NCBI GenBank assembly: GCA_016718345.1
Contig: JADKDN010000001.1
Span: 1 to 64,000, forward strand
DNA from: Flavobacterium sp.
GTDB taxonomy: Bacteria; Bacteroidota; Bacteroidia; Flavobacteriales; Flavobacteriaceae
Direction: 5' to 3'
DNA length: 64,000 nucleotides
Shown in pieces: positions 46,767-58,469 of this stretch. The notes below the pieces were generated by a model. That model was not told where the DNA came from. It worked only from the letters and a program-made list of their open reading frames with translations, and made no database searches. The translations under genes were made by a program, and so were the position numbers. Numbering within the stretch: position 1 is the first letter of the stretch; every line of letters begins with the position of its first letter.

Positions 46767-48430
46767 TTAGTTTTTTAGCTCTAATAAGACAAAGCCAAAT
46801 TCAGAGTTGATAGTTGCTTTGCCATTTGTTACAACGGCCTCTTTTCCTGAATAAGTATCTCTTACTACCGTTCCATCACTGAAAATAGAACCTGTAGAAA
46901 GTTCTTTAGTACCTATAGGCAAATCCAGTCCAATAACCACCTTATCTACAAAACCGTCTTTATCAAATGTTCTGCTAAACACATAGGGTTGTGCAGTTAT
47001 TTGTTGGTGAATCCCCGCACCAATAGCCGGATGGTTTTTTCTAAATTGTCCTAATTTTTGCCAATGTAAAAGAATTTTTTGAGTTTCGGGATTGGATTGC
47101 ACATCATTCCAATTCATAAAGGAACGTAATGTAGCATCGCCTTGAGTGCCCTCAACGACTAATGAACGACCCGTTTCGTCTCCATAATACACTTGTGCAA
47201 TTCCGGGAGAAAGCAATAGTTTTGTTCCGCTTTCTATGCTCTTTGTGCGTTTCCCATCAAATGGAGAACCATCATCATGCGAAGACAAATAATTCAAAAC
47301 ACTATAGCCTTTAAGTTCATTATTTAATTTACCTGAATATTTTGAGAAAATGAACTCGTAGTCTTTTTGCGCATCCCATTTGAATTCAAAATTGATCATA
47401 TTGTTAAATCCATTTTCATAATAGTTGACTTTTTTATCTCCAAAATCAAAAATCTGACCTCCACTGATTCCATAATTATAGACTTCAGCGATGGTGTAAA
47501 ATGGATTGTTGTCTAAAACTTTGTCAGGATTGTTTTTTTTCCATTCAGCAAAAGCATACTCGCATTGGGTTTTGAAATCTACCAAACACCTTCTTCAGTG
47601 TGTTTTACGGTATCTGCACGATAGCCATCAATCCCGAATTCTGAAATGTAATCCGTTAACCATTTAATGATGTAATTTTTTGGTGTTCGGGGATAACCAG
47701 TTCTCTTAAAAAAAGCATCAAGTGAGGCCACTTCTTTTTCATAACGACCTTCTTTTTTCCATTTTTCGATTAAGAAAGGCGGAAGTGCCACTTCTTCTGT
47801 ACTTTCAGTTTTTACATCGGGTAAATTAGCTACTAAAGTACATGCTGTTGTATTTTTAAAGGTTTTGTAATCACATTGAGGACCTGTTCGTACCCAATCA
47901 TTTGGCCAAACGCTATCAATGGCTGTTACAGGACCTGTATGATTGATAACTCCATCCAACACAATGCGAATTCCTTTTGCATGCGCTTTTTGAACCAATT
48001 GAGCTAAATCTTCTTTAGTACCAAAGTTGGGGTCTAAAGCCGTCCAATCTCTAGCCCAATACCCATGAAACCCATAAGAAAGACCAGTGCCTTCATCTAC
48101 TCCATCGTGAATTTGCTCCACTATTGGGGTGAGCCAAATAGCATTAATCCCCAGTTTTTCAAAATAACCATCATCTATTTTTTGAATAATACCTTTTATA
48201 TTTCCACCTTCAAAACCGCGTAATTTTCCTGCTGTTTTTGTGCGGTCAAAATAGATTTCTTTTTTATCATTTCCGTCTTTAAAACGGTCAGTGAGTAAAA
48301 AGTATAAATTGGCTCCTTCCCATACAAAAGGAGTTTTGCTTGATGGGTTCATAGTTGTCTTTTTAGTTGATGAACAGCTAGTGAATACTAGTGTCATTGA
48401 AAATAAAGTATAAAACAGAATTTTTTTCAT
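46767..48430 (-). CDS. susG: GH13 alpha-amylase lipoprotein, SusG-like (frameshifted)
   Basis: A lipobox (MTLVFTSC, Cys 19) points to the outer membrane. The GH13 regions are visible: NAIWLTPIVEQ, RIVLDGVINHTG (region I), FGIDGYRADTVKHTEEG with the nucleophile Asp, TIAEVYNYGIS with the acid Glu and SSHDDGSPF with the transition-state Asp. The frame breaks near 47580. Adding one G to give EGVWVDFKTQCEYAFA joins the parts into about 554 residues. It would cut starch at the cell surface. It is the last gene in the minus-strand arm of the locus. Confidence 0.9.
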
Positions 48431-48441
48431 TTTTTTGTTCT

Positions 48442-50810
48442 TTATAATTGAATTTGGATAACAGTGTTTGTATTGGCTTTGGAAATAATAGCAATCTCTA
48501 TAGTATTTTCTTTAGTACTGAATGGGGTATCTTGGCCGTTTACATTTACTTTTTTTACTTTAGTATTTAGATTGTGAAGTAATAAACTAATATTCTTATC
48601 AGATGATTTGTAGGATTTTCCAGTTTCGGATTTAATGGAAAGCGTCACGATTTTGTTATTAGACTCATTTGTAAAATTCAAAATTTCATACTCGCCTTTT
48701 TCATAAGCATTAGGAGTTTGTCCATTATCATTGTATAATTTTCCTTGACTTGATGGAGTGTTTTCATCGTAGTAGAAATGCAGATCAAAATTAGTCAATG
48801 AGTAGCTAGTGGTATTTTGAATTGTTTTTATCAACGGAATAAAAGCGCCACCACGAACAAATACAGGAATGTGGTTTTCTTCAACCGTAATATTTTTAGT
48901 TGTTCCTCCAACTTGTTTTTCGTCAGAATAGAAGTCAAACCAATTGTTGTTTTTTGGGAAGTAAATTGAAGTAGAAGTTATACCTGCTTTTGTAATAGGA
49001 GTTACTAAAAAATCATTACCCCAAAGATAGGTTTCGCTAACATTTAAAAGCGCTGTATTATCAGGCTCTTCAAATAATAAGGCACGCATCAAAGGAAGTC
49101 CTTTTTGATTGTTGTCAAATGCTAAAGTATAGTTATAAGGTAACATTTGGTAACGCAACTCTACTTGTTTTTTAGCTTTTGCCTTAGTAACGATGTCTTT
49201 ATAAACAGGTTCTGCTGCAACATCTTCATGCGCATGTGGGCGAAAAACGGGATTAAAAACACCGTATTGCAACCACCTAATGTATAATTCGTTATCAAAA
49301 TAATCGCCTGCAAATCCACCTAAATCAGAATGCATGTAAGCCATCCCTTGCATTCCCATTTGCAATGAAATTTCCATTTGTGATTGTAGTCCACCCCAGC
49401 TTCTACTTACATCTCCAGACCAAGGAATCATGCCATAACGTTGTGAGCCAGAATATCCAGCACGCATTAGTATAAAAGGGCGTTGGTTAGGAAAATCTTT
49501 TTTGTAGCCATCGGCAATTAATTTCGCCCAATTGTGGCCGTAAATATTGTGTACTTCGTCTGCTTTACCACCAACGGTTATTGCTTTTGACGGAAAAACT
49601 TCGGGCTCGCCCAAATCACCCCATAAGCCACCAACACCTTGATTGATTAATCTCTTGTAAACATCCCAAAACCAAGTCTTTCCTTCCGGTTTAAAAACAT
49701 CAATTAAACCTGTATTCCCGAAATAGAAATCATAGGTAAATGGTTTCCCGTTTTTATCAGTCGCTAAGACTTTTTTGTCTACTACTTCTTGCCATTTGTT
49801 TGATGTTGTTAATACAAAAGGCTCTGTTATTAGTACTGTTTTGACTCCTTTTTCGTTTAAATCAGAAATCATCTTAGAAGGGTCATGGAATTTATCTTTA
49901 TCCCAATCTAAATTTCCCATGGTTCCTTTCATCTCTTTTCCAAACCAGTATAAGTCCAGAATTATAGCATCCACAGGGATTTTGTCGTCTTGAAATTTTT
50001 TGATGGTTTTTTCAACTTCTTCTTGTGAGTGATAGCCAAATCTACTGGAAAAATTACCCAATGTCCATCGTGCTGGGAGAGGTTGTTTTCCAGTTAAATC
50101 TGTATAATTAGCTATTAAATCTTTCCAAGAATCCCCTGCAATTACTTGATAGGTTTTTCTGCCAGAAATGGTTTCATAAGCTAAAGTATTGTCTTTTTTA
50201 CTGTCTAAGTCCAAATATCCAATGGGAGCATTGTCAAAATGAACGGCATATATTTTTGAAGAAAATACTAATGGCATGGTAAAGTTCATCAATTCAGAAC
50301 GGGTTTCGTAACCATAATGTGCACGGTTATACAATTGCAAGCGATTGCCACGACGGTTCATCCCCAAAGCTCTAGCGCCTCCGCCATAAAGAACTTCTGA
50401 AGTGTCGAGATTAAAATCTAAAATTTCGGTACTATCTTTTTTGGTGTACCCATTTTTTTCAGACAAAAGTGCTTCGTTTTTGTAGGAATACGAAATTTTA
50501 AATGGTGATTTTTCTATTATTGCTACGATTCCTTTGGTGGCAAATCGAATGGAATTTTTGGAGTTGGTTATTTTTGTATTCCCTTTTTTTGGAGTTAAAA
50601 CAACAGCATGTGATTCAGGATTAAATACTTCTCCGTTTGGAATAAAAGAGGTTTCGATTATTTCATTTGAATAAGCGGATAATATATATTTTCCGTCTGA
50701 AGTATTTATTTCTAATGCAGTGCTAGTTTTTTAAAGTTCAAGTATTTTCTGTTTGCATTTTGAGCAAAAGAAATACTGGAGATTAAAAGGAATAAAATTA
50801 TTTTTTTCAT
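48442..50810 (-). CDS. GH31 alpha-glucosidase (frameshifted near 5' end)
   Basis: A signal peptide (KKIILFLLISSISFAQ) starts at 50810. One indel near 50733 then shifts the frame, after which TSTALEINTSDGKYILSAY and ATKGIVAIIEKSPFKISY lead into the long open part. GH31 marks are PARWTLGNFSSRFGYHSQ, VDAIILDLYWFGKEMKG, the catalytic Asp in GLWGDLGEPEVFP and the acid Asp in WSGDVSRSWGGL, ending in a C-terminal beta domain. Corrected length is about 789 residues. It releases glucose from maltodextrins in the periplasm. It lies between two GH13 genes at distances of about 11 bases. Confidence 0.93.
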
Positions 50811-50820
50811 GAACTATTTT

Positions 50821-52658
50821 TTATTTCAATTCTAATACTACTACTGATTTTCCTTCTATAGAAATATCATTTTTTAAATCAATTGATTTGTCAGATAAAA
50901 CATCTTTTCCAGATGTGTAATTTTTGATGCTTTCCTGAAAACGATTCGTCTTTATAGTCTGATTTTCGACATTGTTGTTCACAATAACCATAACCGATTT
51001 ATCGTCGGTATATCTGAAATACACATACACATTGTTTTCAGGAATGTAATGCTTCATTTTTCCAAAGTGAACTGCCTCATTGGTTTTTCTCCATTGAAAT
51101 AATTTGGAAGTGAAATCAAAGTATTTTTGTTGTTCAACAGTTCTTCCTGATTGTGAGAAAGCATTATTGCTATCACCTTCCCATCCTCCCGGAAAATCTT
51201 TGCGGATATCGGCATCGCCTTTTTTGTCTTTGTCCCCATCCATGCCAATTTCTGAACCGTAATACAACTGAGGAATTCCTCTAACGGTAGCAAGCATAGC
51301 CATTGCGATTTGGTATTTTTTAAAATCGTTTTTATAAACTGTATTGAAGCGATTAGTATCATGATTTTCCACAAAAGTCATGATGTTGTTTATATTTGGA
51401 TACAGAAAGTCATTGGTAAAATTCTCATAGACATTGATCATTCCTTTGTTCCAAGCCGCTTTGTCTTCATTTAGAACGGTTGTTAATGCATTTAATAATG
51501 TAAAGTCCATTACACTTGGTAAATTGGAATTAAAATTTTCAATAGCACCAATTTTACTGTCTTTTTGCCAATAGGCCATATGTGCTTGATTTTGCATCCA
51601 AACTTCACCAACTATATTGAAATAAGGATATTCATCGGTAATTGATTTTGTCCATTTTGCAATTCCAGCCTTGTCATTGTAGGAAAATGTATCTACTCTG
51701 AAACCGTCTAAATCCGCGTATTCTATCCACCAAATCGCATTTTGAATAAGATAGGTTAGCATCAAAGGATTAGATTGGTTTAGGTCTGGCATTGATTTTA
51801 CAAACCATCCATCCATACACATTTTCGAATCAATATCAGATGCATTTGTGTCAAACTGGGTAGTCATTCTGTAATTAGTTTGGGCATAGCCAGGAAATTG
51901 ATGGAGCCAATCATAGGTGGGTAAATCTTTTACCATCCAATGTTCCGCACCCCAATGGTTGGTCACATAATCCATGATGAGTTTCATATCCCTTTTATGC
52001 AATTCAGAAGACAAACGAAGATAATCATCATTGGTTCCAAATCTCGGGTCAATTTTGTAAACATCAGACTGACCGTATGTGTGGTAGGAGTAACGCTTGT
52101 CATTGTCCTCACAAAGTGGAGTTGGCCAAATTGCTGTTGCGCCCAATTCTTTAATATAATCAAGATTTTTAATAATTCCTTCAATATCACCTCCATGCCT
52201 TCCTCCAGGATTATTTCTGTCTCCTTTTTCGGTTACAGATGCATCACTGTCATTATTAGGATTTCCATTGGCAAAACGATCGGACATGATTAAATAAATC
52301 ATATCTGAGGCATCATAGCTTTTGCGTAAAGCAGAATTGGGTCTTCTTTGTTTTAAAGAATAATTTTTTGTAAAAGATACTTTTTTGTTTTTAGAAAATG
52401 AAAAAACAATATCCTGAGGGTTGACGTTTTTTGTGTCAATAGTCACAAAAATGTAGTTCGTATTTTCAGTTTTTTGGATGTTTTTGATAATAATATTGTT
52501 GGATACTGAAACAGAATTGTCAGCAATATTTTTCCCGTAAAACATAATTTGTAGTTCTGGATTATGCATACCAGCATACCAGAAAGGAGGTTCTACTTTG
52601 TCAATTTGGAAAAAAGTTGTGTAGATGCAAAAAATAAAAGTAGAAATATTTTTTTCAT
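50821..52658 (-). CDS. susA: GH13 neopullulanase/alpha-amylase, SusA-like (frameshifted near 5' end)
   Basis: The ATG at 52658 starts a signal peptide (MKKIFLLLFFASTQLFS). One A is missing near 52610; adding it gives KIDKVEPPFWYAGMHNPELQ, an N-terminal cyclomaltodextrinase-type domain. GH13 regions follow: IYLIMSDRFANGNPNND, MKLIMDYVTNHWG (region I), DLDGFRVDTFSYND with the nucleophile, NIVGEVWMQN with the acid Glu, and TFVENHDTNRF. Corrected length is about 612 residues, like SusA of Bacteroides. It hydrolyses maltodextrins in the periplasm. It is the first gene after the internal hairpin of the operon. Confidence 0.92.
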
Positions 52659-52671
52659 TTTTTTTGGATGT

Positions 52672-52711
52672 AAAAAGCCCTTCCAGTACTTAAAAATGCC
52701 GAAAGGGCTTT
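52672..52711 (-). terminator. Hairpin between the GH65 and SusA-like genes
   Basis: AAAGCCCTTC and GAAAGGGCTTT pair around about 20 bases. On the minus strand the stem is followed by TTTTTAC. It may partially stop transcription so that the phosphorylase part is made in excess over the secreted enzymes. Confidence 0.75.
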
Positions 52712-52716
52712 GTTAA

Positions 52717-55020
52717 TTAAACGGTTACTAAGCTATTAGGTTCTACTAAAACTGAGGTTCCATTAACAAAGACATTCAATTCTTTGGTGCCTTCAAGTGT
52801 AAATTGGGTATCGTTATGATTGATAGAAACTTTCAAAATTTGATTTCTAAAATTGATTTTGAAGGAATAGCCGTTCCATTCTTTTGGAATTTTTGGAGAA
52901 AAGTGTAACGCATCATCTTTAACACGCAAACCTCCAAAACCTTCAACAATGCTCATCCATGTACCCGCCATTGAAGTGATATGACATCCTTCTTCAACTT
53001 CTTTGTTATAATCATCAAGATCTAAACGTGAAGTTCTCAAATAGAAAGTGTAAGCCATTTCCATTTTGTCCAAAACTGCCGCCTGAATGGAGTGCACGCA
53101 TGGAGAAAGTGAGCTTTCATGGACCGTAAAGGACTCGTAGAATTCGAAATTACGATTCAATTCCTCTTTAGTAAAATGATCTTCAAAGAAGTAGAAACAC
53201 AGCAATACATCTGCCTGTTTGATATAAGGAGAACGCAAAATTCTGTCCCATGACCATTTTTGATTAATTGGTCTTTGACTTCTGTCTAAATCAGCAACTC
53301 TTACTAAATGTTTGTCTAAGAAACCGTCTTGTTGTAAATAGACGTTAAGTTCCTCTGAAAATGGGAAGTACATATTGTCCGCTACTTTCTTCCAAGATTG
53401 TAATTCTGCATCATTAAGATTTACTTTTTCAATAATTCGTTTATGGTCAGAAGGGTATTCAAGAGAAACTTTTTGAATTTGTTCGTAGGCATAATCTATG
53501 CACCATTTTGCAATGTAATTGGTGTAGAAATTATTATTTACGTTGTTTTCATATTCATTTGGACCTGTAACACCAAGAATGACGTATTTGTTTTTATCCG
53601 TTGAGAAATTAACTCTTTGATGCCAAAAACGAGCGATACCAATTAAAACTTCCAAACCTTTCTCTGGAATGTAGGAGTAATCTCCAGTAAAACGATAGTA
53701 ATTAAAAATAGCAAATGCGATGGCTCCGTTTCTATGGATTTCTTCGAAAGTGATTTCCCATTCGTTATGACATTCTTCCCCATTCATGGTAACCATCGGA
53801 TAGAGGGCTGCGCCATTGGTAAATCCTAATTTCGAGGCATTTTCAATGGCTTTATCTAATTGATTGTAGCGATACGTCAATAAATTTCGTGCCACTTGTT
53901 GGTCTTTGGTAGCCATATAAAATGGAATACAATAAGCTTCTGTGTCCCAATAAGTTGATCCTCCGTATTTTTCACCAGTAAACCCTTTTGGACCAATATT
54001 CAATCGGCTGTCTTTACCTAAATAGGTTTGATTCAATTGGAAAATATTAAAACGAATACCTTGTTGCGCTTTTACGTCACCATCGATAGTGATGTCTGAC
54101 ATTTCCCAAATTTTTGCCCATGCATCAATTTGGTCTTGCAATAATTGATTGTATCCTTTTGATAAAGCTGATTTAATTGCATTTTCAGCTCCAACTTGTG
54201 TGTTTTCATGATTTAAAGAGACGTTATAACCACCTATTTTTTCGATAGCTGATTGCTCTCCTTTTGCAACAGAAACAGCATAGATAAACTGTATTTTTTC
54301 TTTACTAGATTCAATATTTTCAGTGGTGATATTTAAATTTTTACCATTGGATAAAATATTGTTTTGCATGAATGTTGTAGCTATGAAATGTGTTTTAAAA
54401 GTTCTAGCAGTCACAAATGCTTTATTCTCTGAATGTTTTACGTCTAAAGGTTCCCAGAATTTCTCTTCCCAGTTGGCATCTTCATTAGTAACTCCCGCAT
54501 CAATGTAGGGTTTGTATACTATTTTAGCATCTTTGTTAAAAGGAGTTATTTCGTATTTGATAACACCAACTTCGTCTAAATTCAAAGAAAGAAATCGACG
54601 AACGTTAACAGCAATTTCAGTTCCATTTTGTAAAGTGGCTTCAAATGAACGATTGTACCAACCTTCTTTCATATTTAATTCACGACGAAAATTATTGACA
54701 CTTTTGCAAGTGTTTAAATCAAAATTTTCACCGTTAATTTCAATATCAATTCCAATCCAATTTGGAGCATTCAATACTTTAGCAAAATATTCTGGATAGC
54801 CATTTTTCCACCAACCCACTTTAGTTTTATCAGGATAATAGATTCCTGCAATATAGCTTCCTTGGAAAGTGTGACCTGAATAACTTTCTTCAAAATTGGC
54901 TCTTTGTCCCATAGCACCGTTGCCAATACTAAAAAGACTTTCAGACGATTTTACTCTCTCTACATCAAATCCTTCTTCAATGATGGACCAATTGTCTGGT
55001 TTAATATAATCTTGGTTCAT
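52717..55020 (-). CDS. GH65 maltose phosphorylase
   Basis: This 767-residue cytoplasmic enzyme splits maltose with phosphate into beta-glucose 1-phosphate and glucose. It has the N-terminal beta-sandwich (SLFSIGNGAMGQRANFEESY) and the alpha/alpha barrel with the phosphorolytic site: NGEECHNEWEITFEEIHRNGA, ALYPMVTMN, GVTGPNEYENNVNNNFYTN, and IKQADVLLCFYFFEDHF and STAGTWMS-like stretches near the end. The adjacent beta-phosphoglucomutase gene supports a maltose, rather than kojibiose or trehalose, specificity, though all make beta-Glc1P. The gene is intact. Confidence 0.93.
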   Translation of the reverse strand: MNQDYIKPDNWSIIEEGFDVERVKSSESLFSIGNGAMGQRANFEESYSGHTFQGSYIAGIYYPDKTKVGWWKNGYPEYFAKVLNAPNWIGIDIEINGENFDLNTCKSVNNFRRELNMKEGWYNRSFEATLQNGTEIAVNVRRFLSLNLDEVGVIKYEITPFNKDAKIVYKPYIDAGVTNEDANWEEKFWEPLDVKHSENKAFVTARTFKTHFIATTFMQNNILSNGKNLNITTENIESSKEKIQFIYAVSVAKGEQSAIEKIGGYNVSLNHENTQVGAENAIKSALSKGYNQLLQDQIDAWAKIWEMSDITIDGDVKAQQGIRFNIFQLNQTYLGKDSRLNIGPKGFTGEKYGGSTYWDTEAYCIPFYMATKDQQVARNLLTYRYNQLDKAIENASKLGFTNGAALYPMVTMNGEECHNEWEITFEEIHRNGAIAFAIFNYYRFTGDYSYIPEKGLEVLIGIARFWHQRVNFSTDKNKYVILGVTGPNEYENNVNNNFYTNYIAKWCIDYAYEQIQKVSLEYPSDHKRIIEKVNLNDAELQSWKKVADNMYFPFSEELNVYLQQDGFLDKHLVRVADLDRSQRPINQKWSWDRILRSPYIKQADVLLCFYFFEDHFTKEELNRNFEFYESFTVHESSLSPCVHSIQAAVLDKMEMAYTFYLRTSRLDLDDYNKEVEEGCHITSMAGTWMSIVEGFGGLRVKDDALHFSPKIPKEWNGYSFKINFRNQILKVSINHNDTQFTLEGTKELNVFVNGTSVLVEPNSLVTV

Positions 55021-55054
55021 TTTTATTTGTTTATGCGTTATTAAGTTATGTGTT

Positions 55055-55714
55055 TTAATTGTTTATTAATGCTTCAATGAAACTCGTATCTATTTGTGTA
55101 AAATCTGAAAAAATGTATTGGGCTTCTGATAAAACTTCTTTGTCGCCAATACCTACACTAGTCATATTTGCAATATTGGCAGCTTGAACACCTGCTACGG
55201 AATCTTCAAATACAATAGAATTTTCATTAGTAGCATTTAATAATTTGGCAGCTTGAAGAAAAACTTCAGGATCTGGTTTGGCATTTGAAACATCGTTTCC
55301 GTCAACAACCACATCAAAATAGTCCATGATGCCTGTTTTTTCTAAAATTGGTTTAGCATTTTTACTTGCAGAACCTAAAGCGATTCCTTGTTTTTTTTCT
55401 TTTAAAAATTTCAAGACAGGCATTACTCCAGGAAGAATTTCACTTTCATCCATATTGACTAAATAGGACAGGTAATCCTCGTTTTTTTGAACAAGCCATT
55501 TGTCTTTATTTTCTTGAGTTGCTTGGATATTTCCTAACTCAAGGATAATATCCAATGAGCGAACTCTACTAACTCCTTTTAGTAATTCATTATGTTCGTG
55601 AGTGAAATCGATACCTAATTCGTTTGCAATTTTTTTCCATGCTAAATAATGGTATTTCGCAGTGTCAACAATTACGCCATCAAGATCGAATATAAAAGCT
55701 TTAACGTTTTTCAT
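55055..55714 (-). CDS. pgmB: Beta-phosphoglucomutase
   Basis: From the ATG at 55714 the protein has 219 residues. The HAD nucleophile motif is AFIFDLDGVIVDTAKYHY, followed by the substrate residues LLKGVSRVRSLDII, IALGSASKNAKPIL and the metal motif IVFEDSVAGVQAA. It isomerises beta-glucose 1-phosphate to glucose 6-phosphate. Placed 34 bases before the GH65 gene, it completes the maltose phosphorolysis route. The upstream in-frame start at 55759 would overlap the MFS gene and is not needed. Confidence 0.95.
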   Translation of the reverse strand: MKNVKAFIFDLDGVIVDTAKYHYLAWKKIANELGIDFTHEHNELLKGVSRVRSLDIILELGNIQATQENKDKWLVQKNEDYLSYLVNMDESEILPGVMPVLKFLKEKKQGIALGSASKNAKPILEKTGIMDYFDVVVDGNDVSNAKPDPEVFLQAAKLLNATNENSIVFEDSVAGVQAANIANMTSVGIGDKEVLSEAQYIFSDFTQIDTSFIEALINN

Positions 55715-55730
55715 TTGGGAATGTAATTTA

Positions 55731-57059
55731 TTATTCTGTATCCGAATTTTGTTTAACAAAAAATACGGCTAATCCAGCAATCAACATGGAAACTCCTGCT
55801 ATAACAATTATAGTCATTGGATTGCCACCAAAAAAGGCTATCAAGGTGCTTCCGAGTATTCCCGCAGTAATTTGAGGCAGTGTGATTGTTGCATTAAACA
55901 ATCCCATATAAACCCCCATTTTATCAGCAGGCAAGGAACCAGATAGCATTGCATAAGGCATGGCTAAAATAGCAGCCCAAGCTAAACCTACTCCTGATAT
56001 AGACAATAATAATACATTTTTATCTTCAACTAACATCATCGAAATAAGGCCAATTCCACCAAGTAGAAGAGAAAAGCTGTACACTTTTTTTCTGCCAATA
56101 GCCTTGGCTATTTTTGGTATGAGTAACGAGTAAAGAGCGGCAACTGCGCTGTAAAAAGCAAACATCACACCTGTCCAGTCACCAGCTTCATTAAAACCTA
56201 TCGATTTTGCATCAATCGCATCGGGTCCCCAAACCTGATTTGCAATAGCTCTAGTGGTATACACCCACATTAAAAATAATGAAAACCAAGAAAAAAATTG
56301 GACAAATCCCAATTGCCAAAAGATTTTTGGAGCATTTCCAATCAAGCTGAAAATACTGGCTTTTTCTTTTTTCTCATTGGCTTCTAAGTCGATTTTATTA
56401 TATAATGCGTGTTCTTTTGGAGCGTACTCTTTTGTTCTAAAAACAGTCCACAAGACACTTAATAACAGAATACCTCCTCCTATGTAAAATGACCAAATTA
56501 CAGATGATGCTACTTTTTCTCCCTCGGCGGGTACATTTGCAATACCCAATTTGGCAAGAATCCATGGAAGAAGTGATCCGAAAACAGCTCCAAAATTTAT
56601 TAATGCACTTTGTAGGGAGTAGCCTAGATTACGTTGTTCGTCATTTACCATGTCGCCAACAAGTGCTCTAAAAGGTTGCATTGTCACGTTGAAAGAGGTA
56701 TCCATCAATAAAAGCATGGTGGCTCCAAATACCAGTGGAGGTAAAAGATAGGTAAAGTATTCGGCATTTGGCATGAAAAACATAGCTAGGGCAGAAACTA
56801 TTGCACCTCCAAAAATAAAGGGTATTCGGCGTCCAAGTCTGGTCCAAGTTTTATCGCTTGAAAGGCCAATAATTGGTTGTACAATTAATCCTGCTAGAGG
56901 CGCGGCGAGCCAAAAGTAACCTATGCTATGTACATCGGCACCTAATGCTTCTAATATTCTACTTGTATTACCGTTTTGTAGAGAATATCCTATTTGAACT
57001 CCAAGAAATCCAAAACTCAGATTCCAAATTTGCCAAAAACTTAACTTTGGTTTTTCCAT
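55731..57059 (-). CDS. MFS permease for maltose or maltodextrins
   Basis: The 442-residue protein has twelve predicted helices. Its opening (SFWQIWNLSFGFLGVQIGY) and RPIIGLSSDKTWTRLGRRIPFI-like loop (D-x-x-x-T-R-x-G-R-R) are those of the sugar:cation symporters related to plant sucrose carriers and SLC45. The loop between helices 6 and 7 is short and charged. As the first gene of the GH65 operon it is expected to bring maltose into the cytoplasm. The coding sequence is intact and ends 16 bases before the pgmB start. Confidence 0.9.
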   Translation of the reverse strand: MEKPKLSFWQIWNLSFGFLGVQIGYSLQNGNTSRILEALGADVHSIGYFWLAAPLAGLIVQPIIGLSSDKTWTRLGRRIPFIFGGAIVSALAMFFMPNAEYFTYLLPPLVFGATMLLLMDTSFNVTMQPFRALVGDMVNDEQRNLGYSLQSALINFGAVFGSLLPWILAKLGIANVPAEGEKVASSVIWSFYIGGGILLLSVLWTVFRTKEYAPKEHALYNKIDLEANEKKEKASIFSLIGNAPKIFWQLGFVQFFSWFSLFLMWVYTTRAIANQVWGPDAIDAKSIGFNEAGDWTGVMFAFYSAVAALYSLLIPKIAKAIGRKKVYSFSLLLGGIGLISMMLVEDKNVLLLSISGVGLAWAAILAMPYAMLSGSLPADKMGVYMGLFNATITLPQITAGILGSTLIAFFGGNPMTIIVIAGVSMLIAGLAVFFVKQNSDTE

Positions 57060-57276
57060 TTATCGTATTTTTATTGATTGATACGATAAGCGCTATGCTT
57101 ATCAAAACTTAATTCCTATTTCGAAGTAAAAATATAAGTTTTGAATGGGGGTAAAAGTAATAATTTATTTTAATTGTAGAATTTTATTTTGATTTTTTTA
57201 TAACAAATTAAACTAGTAAGTAATCTTACAAAAATGAATGACTATAAATGCTCTTTATGTAGTAATAGCTTTTAAT
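57060..57276. promoter_or_regulatory. Intergenic region before the maltose operon with inverted repeat and 19-bp element
   Basis: GATAAGC (57085-57091) and GCTTATC (57097-57103) form a perfect inverted repeat 26 bases before the MFS start, a plausible operator. TTCGAAGTAAAAATATAAG at 57120-57138 recurs identically at 58470-58488. On the minus strand its complement contains TATATTTTT, near the TAnnTTTG -7 box. Confidence 0.55.
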
Positions 57277-58296
57277 TTAAGTAGTTGACTCTCTTTCTAC
57301 AAGATTAGTTTCGATAACTTCTGTTTTATAATGTTCCTCTTCTTCATCTTCATTTTCTAATCTGTCGATGAGCATTTTTGCAGCTTTTTCACCCATTTTA
57401 AATTCATTTTGACTTACGGTTGTTATGCTTGGGGAAGAGTATTTTGAAATCATTCCGTCAGTGAAGCCTATTATTGATAGGTCTTCCGGTACTTTTAGGT
57501 TCAATTTACTAGCTAATTTGATTGATGTGACAGCAAACAATTCATTAACAGCAAATATGGCGTCAAAAGTATTGTTTTTCATAAGCTCTTCAATTTTATC
57601 CGCACAATGATCCATATCTTCAACCTTAAGAATTAGGTTTTCATCAATAGGGATATTATTGTTTCGCAATGCTTTCAGGTAACCTTCGGTTCTAAGTTTA
57701 CCTACACTGATGTAATCGATGGTTGATATTAGTGCAATTTTTTTAAACCCTTTATTGATTAAATATTGAACCGCCTCAAAAGCAGCGAGGTTATCGTCAA
57801 TGATTACTTTATCGCACAAGATATCATTGGCAACTCTATCAAACATGACAACAGGCATTCCTTGATTTATAGCCTCAATAATATGGTGGAAGTCTTTTTT
57901 TTGTTGCGTTTCTTTAGATAATGACATTATAAATCCATCAATACTTCCATTGGCCAACATTTCCATGTTAATAACCTCTTTGTCAAACGATTCGTCAGAA
58001 AGACATACAATAACATTGTAGCCATTTAGATTCGCAACATGCTCAACTCCACTAATTACGGTTGCAAAAAAATGATGAATTATTTCAGGAATAATAACAC
58101 CAATTGTCTTTGTTTTCCTATTCTTGAGACTCAACGCAATTAGGTTGGGTTTGTAGTTGTATAATTTTGCAAATGCCCTAACTTTTTGCCTTGTATCTTC
58201 GCTGATTTCTGGACTGTCTTTTAGGGATTTAGAAACAGTAGAAATGGACACATCCAATTCTTTAGCAATTTGTTTTAAAGTAACTTTTCTTTTCAT
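57277..58296 (-). CDS. LacI-family transcriptional regulator
   Basis: The 339-residue protein has the LacI helix-turn-helix (TLKQIAKELDVSISTVSKSL, residues 6-25), the hinge YNYKPNLIALSLKNRKTKTIG and the periplasmic-binding-like sensor domain (FMSLSKETQQ, VVMFDRVANDI, GFKKIALIS, SIIGFTDGMISKYSSPSIT). It is expected to sense a maltose-derived ligand and control the glucan locus, which surrounds it on both sides. The ligand and its sign (repressor or activator) are inference. The gene is intact. Confidence 0.95.
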   Translation of the reverse strand: MKRKVTLKQIAKELDVSISTVSKSLKDSPEISEDTRQKVRAFAKLYNYKPNLIALSLKNRKTKTIGVIIPEIIHHFFATVISGVEHVANLNGYNVIVCLSDESFDKEVINMEMLANGSIDGFIMSLSKETQQKKDFHHIIEAINQGMPVVMFDRVANDILCDKVIIDDNLAAFEAVQYLINKGFKKIALISTIDYISVGKLRTEGYLKALRNNNIPIDENLILKVEDMDHCADKIEELMKNNTFDAIFAVNELFAVTSIKLASKLNLKVPEDLSIIGFTDGMISKYSSPSITTVSQNEFKMGEKAAKMLIDRLENEDEEEEHYKTEVIETNLVERESTT

Positions 58297-58469
58297 GTGG
58301 TATCTGGGTAAAATAATGTTTTGAGAATAAAGATAATTTTAATTTTAATTAAATATAATTTTATAGTAAAAATTATGAAAAATCAGGAAAGTTTTCAACA
58401 CTATTACGTTTTCGTGTTTAATTTAACGTCTGTTTTTTTTGAGGAAGATAAATTTAACTAAATTTAACG

